Assembly (NCBI RefSeq): GCF_023703325.1
Contig: NZ_JAMQGM010000023.1
Coordinates: 62,001 to 126,000, forward strand
Source: Streptomyces meridianus
GTDB taxonomy: Bacteria; Actinomycetota; Actinomycetes; Streptomycetales; Streptomycetaceae
Length of the DNA stretch: 64,000 bases
Direction: 5' to 3'
Every line of letters begins with the position of its first letter. Position 1 is the first letter of the stretch. The notes below the pieces were generated by a model, which did not search any database, was not told the DNA's origin, and saw only the letters and a program-made list of their open reading frames with translations. The position numbers and the translations under genes were made by a program. Of this stretch, positions 16,167 through 24,825 are shown one piece after another.

Positions 16167-16670
16167 TCAGGACGTCGCGTAGCGCTCGATGTACACGGCG
16201 AAGGGCTCGAGGCCGACCTCGTCGCGCAACTCGTCGACGCGTTCGGGCTCCTGGCACGGCCACGGCACCGGCCGGCCGTCCCGCATCCCGGCGATCTGGG
16301 TGCCGTAGATCTGCTTGCGGCCCTCGTTGACCAGTGTGCGGTCGCGGAGGAAGGCGGCGTCGCGCGGGTGGGCCTCCCCGGACTTCACGGCCTGGTCGAT
16401 CAGCCGCAACGCCCTTCGCTGTACGTGCAGTTGACGGTCCGCGTGCTGCGCGATGAGCCAGGCCCCGCGGGCAGCCTCCTCCCCGAACCGGGTGAGGGAC
16501 GGCCAGCCGTGCTCGTCCATGATCCGTTCGAGCATGTCGCCGTGGCGGGCCGTGAGCCGCCGCCAGGCGAGCTGGTCCTCGTGGTCCGCGCTGTTCGCCC
16601 AGTGCGACGAGCGATGGTCCTCCGCGGCCATGGCGACAAGGTCCGAGGCCGTCTGACTCTCAGGGGTCAT
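16167..16670 (-). CDS. DUF6624-like hypothetical protein
   Basis: A 167-residue soluble protein without signal peptide. Its DHEDQLAWRRLTARHGDMLERIMDEHGWPSLTRFGEEAARGAWLIAQHADR stretch and later GRKQIYGTQI resemble the widespread family of unknown function DUF6624, which has conserved His, Trp and Gln positions. The ATG at 16670 has GGAG 6 nt upstream, and the conserved part starts soon after. It is a single gene convergent with the glycopolymer operon and shows no obvious tie to it. Function unknown. Confidence 0.7.
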   Translation of the reverse strand: MTPESQTASDLVAMAAEDHRSSHWANSADHEDQLAWRRLTARHGDMLERIMDEHGWPSLTRFGEEAARGAWLIAQHADRQLHVQRRALRLIDQAVKSGEAHPRDAAFLRDRTLVNEGRKQIYGTQIAGMRDGRPVPWPCQEPERVDELRDEVGLEPFAVYIERYATS

Positions 16671-16840
16671 TGTTCGCTCCACGATGGGGTGCCGGTACAC
16701 GCGGGGGCCACCACCGTAGAGCAGGAGCGGCCCGTCGGTGCGCCGCTGCGCAGGATTTCCCGCCCCCGCTCGCGCGCGACCGCGGGGGCGGTGTGCGGCT
16801 CCTGGCGGGTACGCAGTCTCCGTGCCCGCCCCGGACGCGG

Positions 16841-16874
16841 CGGAGGGGCGCGGGCCGAAGCCCACGCCCCTCCG
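16841..16874 (-). terminator. terminator of the gluconate genes
   Basis: CGGAGGGGCG pairs with CGCCCCTCCG around an inner GGGC-CGAA-GCCC stem-loop, a stable hairpin 22 nt after the gntP stop on the minus strand. The rest of 16671-16895 holds the upstream region of the DUF6624-like gene and no further gene. Confidence 0.75.
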
Positions 16875-16895
16875 TCTGCCCGGAAGGCCTGCGTG

Positions 16896-18299
16896 TCAGA
16901 CGACGACCCAGAGGCCGGCCGCGATGACGAACGCCGCGAGTCCGAGCGTCGTCTCCATCACGGTCCAGGTCTTCAGCGTCGTCTTCTCGTCCATCCCGAA
17001 GAAGCGGCTGACCAGCCAGAATCCGGAGTCGTTCACGTGCGACAGCACGGTGGCGCCCGCGGCGACGGCGACCACGAGGAGCGCGATGTGGAAGTCCCCG
17101 AGGTTGGCGTCCGCCACGGAACCGGCGATCAGACCGGAGGTGGTGGTCAGCGCGACGGTGGCCGAGCCCTGGGCGACGCGCAGCAGCGTGGCGATGACGA
17201 ACGCCTGGAGGATGAGCGACATGCCGAGGTCGGAGAGCGACCCGCTCAATGCGGCCCCGATGCCGCTGAGTTCCAGGACGCCGCCGAACATGCCGCCCGC
17301 CCCGGTGATCAGGATGATCGAGCAGATGGGACCGAGCGCGCCGTCCACGAGCTTCGTGACGTTCGCCATCGAGGTGTGCGGGCGTCCCAGCACGGCGATC
17401 GCGACGATGACCGTGATCATCAGGGCGACCGGCGTGTGGCCGAGCAGGCTCAGGAACGCGGCCCAGCCCTCGTCCCCCTTGATGACCTTCGCGCTGGCCA
17501 GCGTGTCGGTGATCGTGTCGAAGGAGATCAGGACGAGCGGGATGAACAGCAGCAGCAGGACGGTGGAGAACTTCGGGGCCCGCGCGGCGAGCGCCTCACC
17601 GTCGGCGTCCTTCTTCGTACCGTCGTTGACCTCACCGAAGATCACGTCCGGGAGGTCGACGTGGATCCGGTGTCCCAGGAAGCGGGAGACGAGGTAGGAA
17701 CCGGCGTACCAGGCCAGCACGGCGATCGGAATGCCGACCAGCATGGTGACGCCGATGTTGCCGCCCAGCACCTCGGCCGCGGCGACCGGGCCCGGGTGCG
17801 GCGGGACGATGGCGTGCATCGCGGCGAAGGCACCGGCGGCCGGCAGCGCGTAGAGCAGGAGCGAGCCGCCGAAGCGCCGGGCCACCGTCAGGATGATCGG
17901 CAGGAAGACGACCAGGCCGGCGTCGAAGAAGATCGGGAAGCCGAAGAGCAGGGCGGCAACACCCAGGGCGAGCGGCGCCCGTTCGGCACCGAAGCGTCCG
18001 ATGAGCGTGTCCGCGAGGACCTGGGCGCCGCCGGTCACCTCGAGCAGGCGGCCGAGCATCACACCGAACGCGACGAGGAGTGCGACCGAGCCGATCGTGT
18101 CGGCGAAGCCGAACATCAGGACGTCGGGTATGTCGGCGAGCGGGAAGCCGACGGCTATCGCCGTGACCACGCTCACCAGGACCAGTGACACGAAGGCGTG
18201 CAGCTTCACCTTCATGATCAGGAACAGCAGCAGGGCGACAGCCCCCGCTGCGATCAGCAGCAGTGTGGCTGTGCCGTAGACCGGCTCAATTGCTTCCAC
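16896..18299 (-). CDS. gntP: gluconate:H+ symporter, GntP family
   Basis: A 467-residue membrane permease with about 12-13 hydrophobic segments. GntP-family features include GFADTIGSVALLVAFGVMLGRLLE, the AMHAIVPPHPGPVAAAE loop and GAGGMFGGVL. It imports gluconate with protons. The GTG start has GAGGTG at suitable spacing. The gluconokinase gene precedes it on the same strand with a 73-nt gap, and a FadR/GntR regulator is divergent, giving the standard gluconate uptake, phosphorylation and repression module. The hydrophilic loop near residue 220 (GEVNDGTKKDADGEA) is cytosolic and variable. Confidence 0.92.
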   Translation of the reverse strand: MEAIEPVYGTATLLLIAAGAVALLLFLIMKVKLHAFVSLVLVSVVTAIAVGFPLADIPDVLMFGFADTIGSVALLVAFGVMLGRLLEVTGGAQVLADTLIGRFGAERAPLALGVAALLFGFPIFFDAGLVVFLPIILTVARRFGGSLLLYALPAAGAFAAMHAIVPPHPGPVAAAEVLGGNIGVTMLVGIPIAVLAWYAGSYLVSRFLGHRIHVDLPDVIFGEVNDGTKKDADGEALAARAPKFSTVLLLLFIPLVLISFDTITDTLASAKVIKGDEGWAAFLSLLGHTPVALMITVIVAIAVLGRPHTSMANVTKLVDGALGPICSIILITGAGGMFGGVLELSGIGAALSGSLSDLGMSLILQAFVIATLLRVAQGSATVALTTTSGLIAGSVADANLGDFHIALLVVAVAAGATVLSHVNDSGFWLVSRFFGMDEKTTLKTWTVMETTLGLAAFVIAAGLWVVV

Positions 18300-18372
18300 G
18301 GGAACACCTCATACCGATTTCTCCAACCATCCACGCCCGGGAGGACCGGGCATCTCACAACCAGTGCGTCGA

Positions 18373-18918
18373 CTACCGGCAGCCATCGACCTCTTTCCTG
18401 CCGGCCCGCTCCAGGGCGCGGACGGCTTCCTCGGTGACGGCGGACGGCTCCTGCGTGATCGGAACCGCGATGCCGCACTCGTCCGGCTGGAGCGGTTCGA
18501 GCGCGGCGAACTGGGAGTCCAGCAGGGAACCGGGCATGAAGTGGTCCCGGCGCTGCTCCAGCCGGTCGGCGACGATCCGGCGGTCGCCGGTCAGGTGCAG
18601 GAAGAACAGCCCGGGGGCGGAGGCCCGGAGCCGGTCGCGGTAGCGGCGCTTGAGGGCGGAGCAGCTGACCACCCCGCCGAGGCCGGCCCGGTCGGCGGCC
18701 CAGGCACCGATGCTGTCGAGCCAGGGCTCACGGTCGGTGTCGTCCAGCGGGACCCCGGCCGTCATCTTGGCGATGTTGGCTTCGGGGTGGAAGGCGTCCG
18801 CTTCCGCGTAGGGGACGCCGAGCCGGTCGGCCAGCAGCCGTCCGACCGTGGACTTGCCGGTGCCGGCCACTCCCATGACCACCACGACATACGGGTCCAC
18901 GACATGTGGGGCGTGCAT
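18373..18918 (-). CDS. gntK: gluconokinase
   Basis: A 181-residue P-loop kinase phosphorylating gluconate to 6-phosphogluconate, which enters the pentose phosphate pathway. Walker A is GVAGTGKST near residue 16; EADAFHPEANIAKM carries the substrate-binding region and CSALKRRYRDRLR and HFMPGSLLDSQFAALEPL are family hallmarks. The ATG at 18918 has GAGGT 5 nt upstream; a longer frame adds 14 unsupported residues. First gene of the gnt operon, transcribed toward gntP. Confidence 0.93.
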   Translation of the reverse strand: MHAPHVVDPYVVVVMGVAGTGKSTVGRLLADRLGVPYAEADAFHPEANIAKMTAGVPLDDTDREPWLDSIGAWAADRAGLGGVVSCSALKRRYRDRLRASAPGLFFLHLTGDRRIVADRLEQRRDHFMPGSLLDSQFAALEPLQPDECGIAVPITQEPSAVTEEAVRALERAGRKEVDGCR

Positions 18919-19055
18919 CGCTACCTCGCCGTCTTCCTCGACTTCGACGCCGCCGCACACTCAAACCCATAAGTACGACGTATTCAAGGGCCTGTGACTC
19001 AAACGTCATACGTAAGTAACGTCGGAGCTCGCCGCGTAGTCTGACTGCAACGGGT
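18919..19055. promoter_or_regulatory. divergent gntK/gntR control region
   Basis: This 137-nt spacer is less GC-rich than its flanks. It contains the palindrome TACGACGTA (18974-18982) and TACGTA (19009-19014), about 35 nt apart, possible operators for the GntR protein. TAGTCT at 19037-19042 is a plausible -10 box for gntR, 13 nt before its GTG. Confidence 0.45.
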
Positions 19056-19799
19056 GTGATCAGCACGGGAACGGCAGAACGGGCGGTGGGGATGGGGACC
19101 CGAGGGCAGGACCGGGGACTGCACGCGCGGCTGCTGTCGGCATTGGGGCCCGCGATCACGGCGGGCGAGTACCCGCCCGGGACGGTGCTGCGGACCGACG
19201 AGCTGGAGGAGCGGTTCGAGGTCTCGCGCACGGTGGTGCGCGAGGCGGTCCGGGTGCTCGAATCCATGCACCTGGTCGAGTCCCGCCGCCGGGTCGGGGT
19301 CACCGTGCGGCCGGCCGAGGAGTGGGACGTCTTCGATCCGCAGGTGATCCGCTGGCGCCTGGCGGGCCCGGACCGGCCACGCCAGCTGCGGTCGCTGACC
19401 CGGCTGCGCTCGGCGGTGGAACCGGTGGCGGCGGGCCTGGCCGCGGAACTCGCGACGCCCGAACAGTGCGCGGACCTCACCAGCCACGCCCTCGGCATGG
19501 TGGCGACCTCACGCGGCCATCAGCTCGAGAGCTACCTCGTGCACGACGTGGCGTTCCACCGGGTGATCCTGCGGGCGTCCGGCAACGAGATGTTCGCCCG
19601 GCTCGGCGACGTGGTGGCCGAGGTGCTCACCGGCCGCACCCAGCACCAGGTGATGTTCTCCGACCCCGACCCGGAGGCGGTGAGCCTGCACGTGCGGGTG
19701 GCCGAGGCGGTGCGGGAGCGGGACGCCGAGCGGGCCGAGAGCCTCACCCGTGAGATCACCGTCGGGGCGATGCGCGAACTCGACGTCCTCGCCCCGTGA
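19056..19799 (+). CDS. gntR: FadR/GntR family regulator of gluconate genes
   Basis: A 247-residue repressor-type protein. An N-terminal winged helix-turn-helix spans roughly residues 20-88 (ELEERFEVSRTVVREAVRVLESMHLVE), followed by an FCD ligand domain with the metal-binding histidines in LVHDVAFHRVILRASGN and SLHVRVAEAV. It probably represses the divergent gntK-gntP operon and releases DNA on binding gluconate or 6-phosphogluconate. GTG at 19056 is taken as the start; ATG at 19092 is an alternative. Confidence 0.88.
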   Translation: MISTGTAERAVGMGTRGQDRGLHARLLSALGPAITAGEYPPGTVLRTDELEERFEVSRTVVREAVRVLESMHLVESRRRVGVTVRPAEEWDVFDPQVIRWRLAGPDRPRQLRSLTRLRSAVEPVAAGLAAELATPEQCADLTSHALGMVATSRGHQLESYLVHDVAFHRVILRASGNEMFARLGDVVAEVLTGRTQHQVMFSDPDPEAVSLHVRVAEAVRERDAERAESLTREITVGAMRELDVLAP

Positions 19800-19836
19800 C
19801 ACGTCCCGGGGGCCGGTCGTCCGCCCGGCGGGTGCC

Positions 19837-20496
19837 TCAGCCCACGCTGCTGACCGACAGTTTCGCGGCGAAACCCAGGAACACGGCACCCGCCGCGGAC
19901 GTGACTCCGGCCGAGAGCTTCCTGCGCCGGCGGAACTGGTCGGCCAGCCGGGTACCGGCGAAGATCAGTGCAGTCAGGTAGAGGAAGCTGAACAGGGTGG
20001 CGAACGCGCCCAGCAACAGGAACGACAGCGCCGGGTGCGGGTAGCCGGGGTCGACGAACTGCACGAAGAACGAGACGAAGAACAGGATCGCCTTCGGGTT
20101 CAGCAGGCTGATCACCAGCGCACGCCGGTACGGCCGCTCGTCCTCGGCCAGGTCGCCCGGCTCGGGGGCCGCCTCGGCCGGACGGTCCTCGCGCCCCTTC
20201 CACAGAGCCCACGCGGCCCGCATCATGCCGACGGCCACCCACGTCAGATAGCCGGCGCCCGCGTACTTCACGACGCCGAACAGCATCGGGCTGGCCTGGA
20301 GCAGCGAGGCGACACCCGCGGCCGAGAGGGCCATCAGGACCGCGTCGCCGCAGAACACGCCGGTCGCCGCGCGGTAGCCGCTGCGCACACCCCGGCGCGC
20401 GGCGACGGACAGCACGTACAGCGAGTTCGGCCCCGGAAGCAGGACGATCAGCGCCACACCGGTCAAATACGTCGGAAGATCGGTCACACCCAGCAT
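19837..20496 (-). CDS. LysE/RhtB family amino-acid exporter
   Basis: A 219-residue membrane protein with six hydrophobic segments. The N-terminal LPGPNSLYVLSVAARRGVRSGYRAATG and the central LLNPKAILFFVSFFVQFV are diagnostic for LysE-type exporters, and the pattern is close to leucine-exporting LeuE. The probable role is efflux of a neutral amino acid. No ribosome site is obvious before the ATG, so a leaderless transcript is possible. It converges with gntR across 37 nt and lies downstream of the mutase gene behind a strong hairpin, so it is probably transcribed alone. Confidence 0.85.
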   Translation of the reverse strand: MLGVTDLPTYLTGVALIVLLPGPNSLYVLSVAARRGVRSGYRAATGVFCGDAVLMALSAAGVASLLQASPMLFGVVKYAGAGYLTWVAVGMMRAAWALWKGREDRPAEAAPEPGDLAEDERPYRRALVISLLNPKAILFFVSFFVQFVDPGYPHPALSFLLLGAFATLFSFLYLTALIFAGTRLADQFRRRRKLSAGVTSAAGAVFLGFAAKLSVSSVG

Positions 20497-20594
20497 GACG
20501 CGGAGTTTCGCACAGAGTTGCGGAAGCCGACGGGGCGGTCCGCATCGCAGACGCTCCCGGCCGCTGCCGGGGTGCCGTGGACCGCAGGACGACA

Positions 20595-20625
20595 GGCCCC
20601 GGGCCGGCGGACGACGGCCCGGGCC
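20595..20625 (-). terminator. terminator after the acyl-CoA mutase gene
   Basis: GGCCCCGGGCCG and CGGCCCGGGCC form a GC stem with one bulge and an 8-nt loop, 8 nt beyond the mutase stop codon on the minus strand. It separates the mutase from the LysE gene. Confidence 0.6.
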
Positions 20626-20632
20626 GGGCGGA

Positions 20633-22213
20633 TCAGAACGCGTCCGTGGGCACGTACTGGCCCCACACCTCGCGCAGCGCGTCGCACACCTCGCCGACCG
20701 TGGCCCGCGCCGCCAGCGCCTCCTTCATCGGGTACAGCACGTTGTCGGTGCCCGACGCCGCCTTGCGCAGGGAAGCGAGAGCGGCGTCGACGGCCGCCTG
20801 GTCGCGCTCCGCCCTCAGCTTCGCCAGCCGCTCGGCCTGCTGGGCCTCGATCGCCGGATCGACGCGCATCGGCTCGTACGGCTCCTCCTCCTCCAGCTGG
20901 AAGCGGTTGACGCCGACGACCACCCGCTCGCCTGAGTCCGTCTCCAGGGCGATGCGGTACGCACTGCGCTCGATCTCGTTCTTCTGGAAGCCGCGCTCGA
21001 TGGCGTTGACCGCGCCACCCATCTCCTCGACCTTGCCCATGAGTTCGACGGCCGCCGCCTCGACGTCGTCGGTCATCTTCTCCACGACGTAGCTGCCCGC
21101 GAAGGGGTCGACGGTCGCGGTCACGTCCGTCTCGTAGGCCAGGACCTGCTGAGTGCGCAGCGCGAGCCGGGCCGACTTGTCGGTGGGCAGCGCGATGGCC
21201 TCGTCGAAGGAGTTGGTGTGCAGCGACTGGGTTCCGCCGAGGACGGCGGCAAGGCCCTGCACGGTGACGCGGGCCAGGTTGACCTCCGGCTGCTGCGCGG
21301 TCAGCTGCACGCCCGCGGTCTGGGTGTGGAAGCGCAGCATCAGCGACTTGGGGTTCTTCGCCCCGAACTCCTCCTTCATCACCCGGGCCCAGATCCGGCG
21401 CGCAGCACGGAACTTGGCGACCTCCTCGAGGATCGTGGTGCGGGAGACGAAGAAGAACGACAGCCGGGGCGCGAAGTCGTCCACGTCCATGCCGGCGGCG
21501 ACGGCGGTGCGCACGTACTCGATGCCGTCGGCCAGGGTGAAGGCGATCTCCTGCGCGGGCGAGGCGCCGGCCTCGGCCATGTGGTAACCGGAGATCGAGA
21601 TGGTGTTCCACTTCGGGATCTCGGCCTTGCAGTACTTGAAGATGTCGGCGATCAGGCGCAGCGACGGCTTCGGCGGGAAGATGTACGTGCCGCGGGCGAT
21701 GTACTCCTTCAGCACGTCGTTCTGGATGGTGCCGGTGAGCTTGTCGGCCGGAACTCCCTGTTCCTCGCCGACCAACTGGTACATCAGCAGCAGCAGTGCG
21801 GCGGGCGCGTTGATCGTCATCGACGTCGAGACCTTGTCCAGCGGGATGCCGCCGAACAGCACCCGCATGTCGTCGATCGAGTCGATGGCGACGCCGACCT
21901 TGCCGACCTCGCCGTGGGCGATCGGGGCGTCGGAGTCGTGCCCCATCTGGGTCGGCAGGTCGAAGGCGACGGACAGGCCCATGGTGCCGTTGGCGATGAG
22001 CTGCTGGTAGCGCGCGTTGGACTCGGTGGCCGTGCCGAAGCCGGCGTACTGGCGCATGGTCCACGGCCGGCCGGTGTACATCGACGGGTAGACACCGCGG
22101 GTGAACGGGTAGCTGCCGGGTTCGCCGAGCTTCTCGGCGGGGTCCCAGCCAACGAGCGCGTCCGGCCCGTAAACCGGTTCGATGGGCAGTCCCGATTCCG
22201 ACTCGCGCGCCAT
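20633..22213 (-). CDS. methylmalonyl-CoA mutase family large subunit, without B12-binding domain
   Basis: A 526-residue substrate-binding subunit of an adenosylcobalamin-dependent acyl-CoA mutase. Landmarks are [35 protein letters not shown] and [15 protein letters not shown]. Two positions usually used to judge substrate, Y46 (SMY) and R174 (IAR), match methylmalonyl-CoA mutase rather than isobutyryl-CoA mutase. The DxHxxG cobalamin domain is absent and no small-subunit gene is adjacent, so a partner must be encoded elsewhere. ATG at 22213 has AGGAGG 8 nt upstream. Physiological roles could be propionyl-CoA handling or precursor supply; the true substrate is uncertain. Confidence 0.88.
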   Translation of the reverse strand: MARESESGLPIEPVYGPDALVGWDPAEKLGEPGSYPFTRGVYPSMYTGRPWTMRQYAGFGTATESNARYQQLIANGTMGLSVAFDLPTQMGHDSDAPIAHGEVGKVGVAIDSIDDMRVLFGGIPLDKVSTSMTINAPAALLLLMYQLVGEEQGVPADKLTGTIQNDVLKEYIARGTYIFPPKPSLRLIADIFKYCKAEIPKWNTISISGYHMAEAGASPAQEIAFTLADGIEYVRTAVAAGMDVDDFAPRLSFFFVSRTTILEEVAKFRAARRIWARVMKEEFGAKNPKSLMLRFHTQTAGVQLTAQQPEVNLARVTVQGLAAVLGGTQSLHTNSFDEAIALPTDKSARLALRTQQVLAYETDVTATVDPFAGSYVVEKMTDDVEAAAVELMGKVEEMGGAVNAIERGFQKNEIERSAYRIALETDSGERVVVGVNRFQLEEEEPYEPMRVDPAIEAQQAERLAKLRAERDQAAVDAALASLRKAASGTDNVLYPMKEALAARATVGEVCDALREVWGQYVPTDAF

Positions 22214-22425
22214 GTGCCATGCCTCCTGATCGAGTTACCCACTACCTGCCGGTAACCGTGTGCCGTCGACACGGACTGTAGTGGGGGGCGCGCGTGCCGT
22301 GGAGACCCGCACGCTGGGACCTTGCTCACAGAATGCTCGGCTGAGCGGTGATCCGCTCGCCGGAAGGGGTGGCGTCGCCAGGACGGCCGACACGGCCACG
22401 GCCGGACGCGACGGCGGCGGGAGGA

Positions 22426-22469
22426 GGTCCGGGAATCCGGGAGGTGAGGTCCGGGAATCCGGGAGGTGC
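22426..22469. repeat. perfect 22-bp tandem direct repeat (two copies)
   Basis: Two adjacent identical units, 22426-22447 and 22448-22469, each start AGGTCCGGGAATCCGGG and end AGGTG; each contains CCGGG-AAT-CCGGG. They lie in the 449-nt gene-free gap 22214-22662 between the mutase start and the anti-sigma gene, about 210 nt upstream of the mutase ATG. I see no other gene in the gap. The repeat could be a regulator site or a slippage duplication. Confidence 0.7.
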
Positions 22470-22662
22470 GGGGGCGCGGGCGGGACCGGGGGAACGTTCC
22501 CGCCCGCGCCGATTGCGCAGAGCCGGTTGGTACGGGGGGAACCCCGGCTCGTGCGCGGCCGATGACCAGTCGGCACTCAGTACTGCGACGGCGGCTCGAA
22601 AAATGTCACACCCCCGCCCGCGGAGCCCCTCCGGCCGACTGCCGCACGGACCCGGCGGACCG

Positions 22663-23625
22663 TCAGGACCCGAGCGCGAGCGGGTCGGACCCGAGTTCGA
22701 GGGTGTCGACCGACGAGGACAGGTCCGTCCCGCCGGTCGGCGCGGACGTGGGTGCGGTGGTGGGACCGGGCGCGGATCCGATGGTGGGCGCGGGATCGGT
22801 GGTGTTCTCGGTGCCCTTGCTCACGCCGTTCTCCGGGCCGCCGACACCGTCGTCCGTCCGGCGCCCGGCCACCCCGAGCAGCGCGTCGCACTTGCGGTCG
22901 AGCGCCTCGGGACCTCCCGCGGCCTCCTCGACCCGGCGCTTCTGCTCCTCGGAGAGGGTTCCGTCGCGGTACTTGCGGCAGACGTCCGCGTCCACCGTGC
23001 CGCTGTCGCCGGACGCGGTGGGCTGCGGCTCGGCGCCCTTGCCGTCCCCCTGCTCGCCGGACTTCCCCGAGGGGCCGGCGCCGCCGCGCCGGGACGAACC
23101 GTCGTGTCCCGGGTGCTCGCCGGACCTGCCGTGCCGCTTGCCGTGCGGGGGCTGCTCCGAGGCGGCGGGCACCTGCCCGGTGCCGCTGGGTGTTCCGACG
23201 GCTGAGACGCTGGTGGCGGGCAAGGGCGCGGGGGCCTCCCCGAAGGGCTTCGGCAGCGCTCCGGACGCGATGGCAGCACCGCCCAGCAGCGCCGCCGAGA
23301 AGGCCACCCCGAGTCCGGCCCACAGCGGCCGGCCCGGCCACGACCCCCCGCCGGCGCGGTGGGAGCGGCGGCGCGCCCCGGCCTGTCCGGACCGGGAGCT
23401 GCGGAAGGCCCGCATCGCCTCGGCCTCGCCGGCCAGTTCGCCGTCGGGGGCCAGGACGACAGCAGGGAGTTCCGCCATCGCCTCCATCGTGGCGGCGAGT
23501 TCGACGGCCTGTTCCCGGGCCCGCGCGTCCGCGGTGCCGACGGCGGCGAGAGCATCGGCCGTCTCGCCGCGCAGCAAATGCTCCGCGGCGGTTGCGTCCA
23601 GCCAGCTGTACCGGTTGTCGGCCAT
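22663..23625 (-). CDS. membrane-anchored anti-sigma factor (pair 1)
   Basis: A 320-residue protein of unrecognised family, assigned by architecture and position. Residues 1-90 form a cytosolic domain beginning RYSWLDATAAEHLLRGETADALAAV; there is no zinc-binding HxxxCxxC motif. One membrane segment spans about 101-124. The outside part is Gly/Ser/Pro-rich, then holds VCRKYRDG (C216) and RKCDALLG (C246), and a Thr/Pro-rich tail. The ATG overlaps the sigma-factor stop by 1 nt (TGATG) with GAAGGA upstream. It should hold the neighbouring sigma factor inactive until an envelope signal. Pair 2 at 24826-25995 has the same plan. Confidence 0.72.
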   Translation of the reverse strand: MADNRYSWLDATAAEHLLRGETADALAAVGTADARAREQAVELAATMEAMAELPAVVLAPDGELAGEAEAMRAFRSSRSGQAGARRRSHRAGGGSWPGRPLWAGLGVAFSAALLGGAAIASGALPKPFGEAPAPLPATSVSAVGTPSGTGQVPAASEQPPHGKRHGRSGEHPGHDGSSRRGGAGPSGKSGEQGDGKGAEPQPTASGDSGTVDADVCRKYRDGTLSEEQKRRVEEAAGGPEALDRKCDALLGVAGRRTDDGVGGPENGVSKGTENTTDPAPTIGSAPGPTTAPTSAPTGGTDLSSSVDTLELGSDPLALGS

Positions 23626-24350
23626 CACATGTCCTTCTGCGTCCACACGCACGTTTCCGTCACACCAGCCGGGGCAACCGCACGCGGGCGGTATCCGAAC
23701 CGCTCGGGAATCCCGTCGAACCCGTCGGTAACCGGGCCGCCCGCCGGGTCCGCCCCGCCGGGGGCCGGCTCGAGGAGTTCCGCGAGCCTCCGCAGGCCGC
23801 GGTGGGCGGCCGTCCGGACCGCGCCGGGACGCTTGCCGAGCACCTTGGCGGCGCTCTTCGCGTCGAGCCCGACGACGACCCGCAGCACCACCGCCTCCGC
23901 CTGGTCCTGGGGCAGTTCCGCGATCAGGCGCAGGGTGCGCCCCGTGCCGAGCGCCTCCAGCGCCTCCCCCACCGTGTCCGAGTTCCCCGCACGGTCGGCG
24001 AGTTCGGTCTCGTCACCACTGACGGCGGGCCTGCGGCCGCGCATGCGGATGTGGTCCAGGGCCCGGTTCCGGGCGATCCGCGCGGCCCAGCCACGGAAGC
24101 GGTCGGCGTCGCCGCTGAACTTTCCGAGGTCGCGGGCTATCTGGAGCCACGCCTCGGAGGTCACGTCCTCCGCGTCGGTCTCGCCGACAAGCGTCCGGAC
24201 ATAGCCGAGCAGCCGCGGGTGCACAGCCCGGTAGACGGTACGGAACGCGGTCTCGTCCCCGTCCTGGGCGGCGTGCACCGCGGACGTCAGCTCGGCGTCT
24301 TCCCCCAGCACGCTTTCATCCTGCCCCACGGTCCTCCGGCCTTCCGACAT
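23625..24350 (-). CDS. ECF-type RNA polymerase sigma factor (pair 1)
   Basis: About 241 residues with the two conserved ECF regions. Region 2 is DETAFRTVYRAVHPRLLGYVRTLVGETDAEDVTSEAWLQIARDL with the -10-binding FRGWAARIARNRALDHIR; region 4 is LPQDQAEAVVLRVVVGLDAKSAAKVLGKRPGAVRTAAHRGLRRL, a helix-turn-helix for -35 recognition. The start is ambiguous: ATG at 24350 lacks a ribosome site, while GTGs at 24329 and 24311 have GGAGG and AGGA upstream. It is co-translated with a membrane anti-sigma factor. Close similarity to the sigma gene at 25992-26639 indicates tandem duplication. Confidence 0.9.
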   Translation of the reverse strand: MSEGRRTVGQDESVLGEDAELTSAVHAAQDGDETAFRTVYRAVHPRLLGYVRTLVGETDAEDVTSEAWLQIARDLGKFSGDADRFRGWAARIARNRALDHIRMRGRRPAVSGDETELADRAGNSDTVGEALEALGTGRTLRLIAELPQDQAEAVVLRVVVGLDAKSAAKVLGKRPGAVRTAAHRGLRRLAELLEPAPGGADPAGGPVTDGFDGIPERFGYRPRAVAPAGVTETCVWTQKDM

Positions 24351-24575
24351 GGGGGGAGCCCTACGATCCGGTCTGCGCTCGCCCCCACGGTGCGCGCCCC
24401 CAGATGCTCCGCCGCTCCGCGCGTCCGTTCCAATGGCCCGGCGGCCGCGTCGCCCACCGGCACGGACGGGAACGCTAGCCGCAGGGCCCCGTCCGAGTCC
24501 ACGCTCCCAGGGGCCCGGCGGACGACCATGACAAGGGTGTGACACAAACCCCGCGGGCGGCGCTGTTAGGAGTAC

Positions 24576-24644
24576 GGGCCCGCAACGGGCCCCCGATACC
24601 GACGGCCGGGGTCTCTCCTGTGGGGGGTGGCGACCCCGGCCGTC
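24576..24644 (-). other. two adjacent hairpins, one with a C6 loop: terminator or small structured RNA
   Basis: In the 475-nt gene-free gap 24351-24825, GACGGCCGGGGTC (24601-24613) pairs perfectly with GACCCCGGCCGTC (24632-24644); read on the minus strand the 18-nt loop contains ACCCCCCAC. A second stem, GGGCCCG-CAA-CGGGCCC, lies at 24576-24592. They stand 182 nt past the anti-sigma gene of pair 2 and over 200 nt before the sigma gene of pair 1. Terminator function is possible; the C-rich loop recalls actinobacterial 6C RNA, but only one loop fits. Nothing else was recognised in the gap. Confidence 0.45.
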
Positions 24645-24825
24645 CTCTTCGCTGCGGGGCCGCCGTGTTCCGCTGCGGTGTTGTCGCGCCGGAGTGCCGG
24701 CCCGCCGCCGCGCGGTTCCCCCGACGGGCGCACGGCGGCCGGCGGCGGTACGGCTCACGGATCGGTCCCGGCAGGCAGGGTCTGCTTCCCGGGACCGGTA
24801 CGCGGGACCGGCCCCGGCGGGAGTG

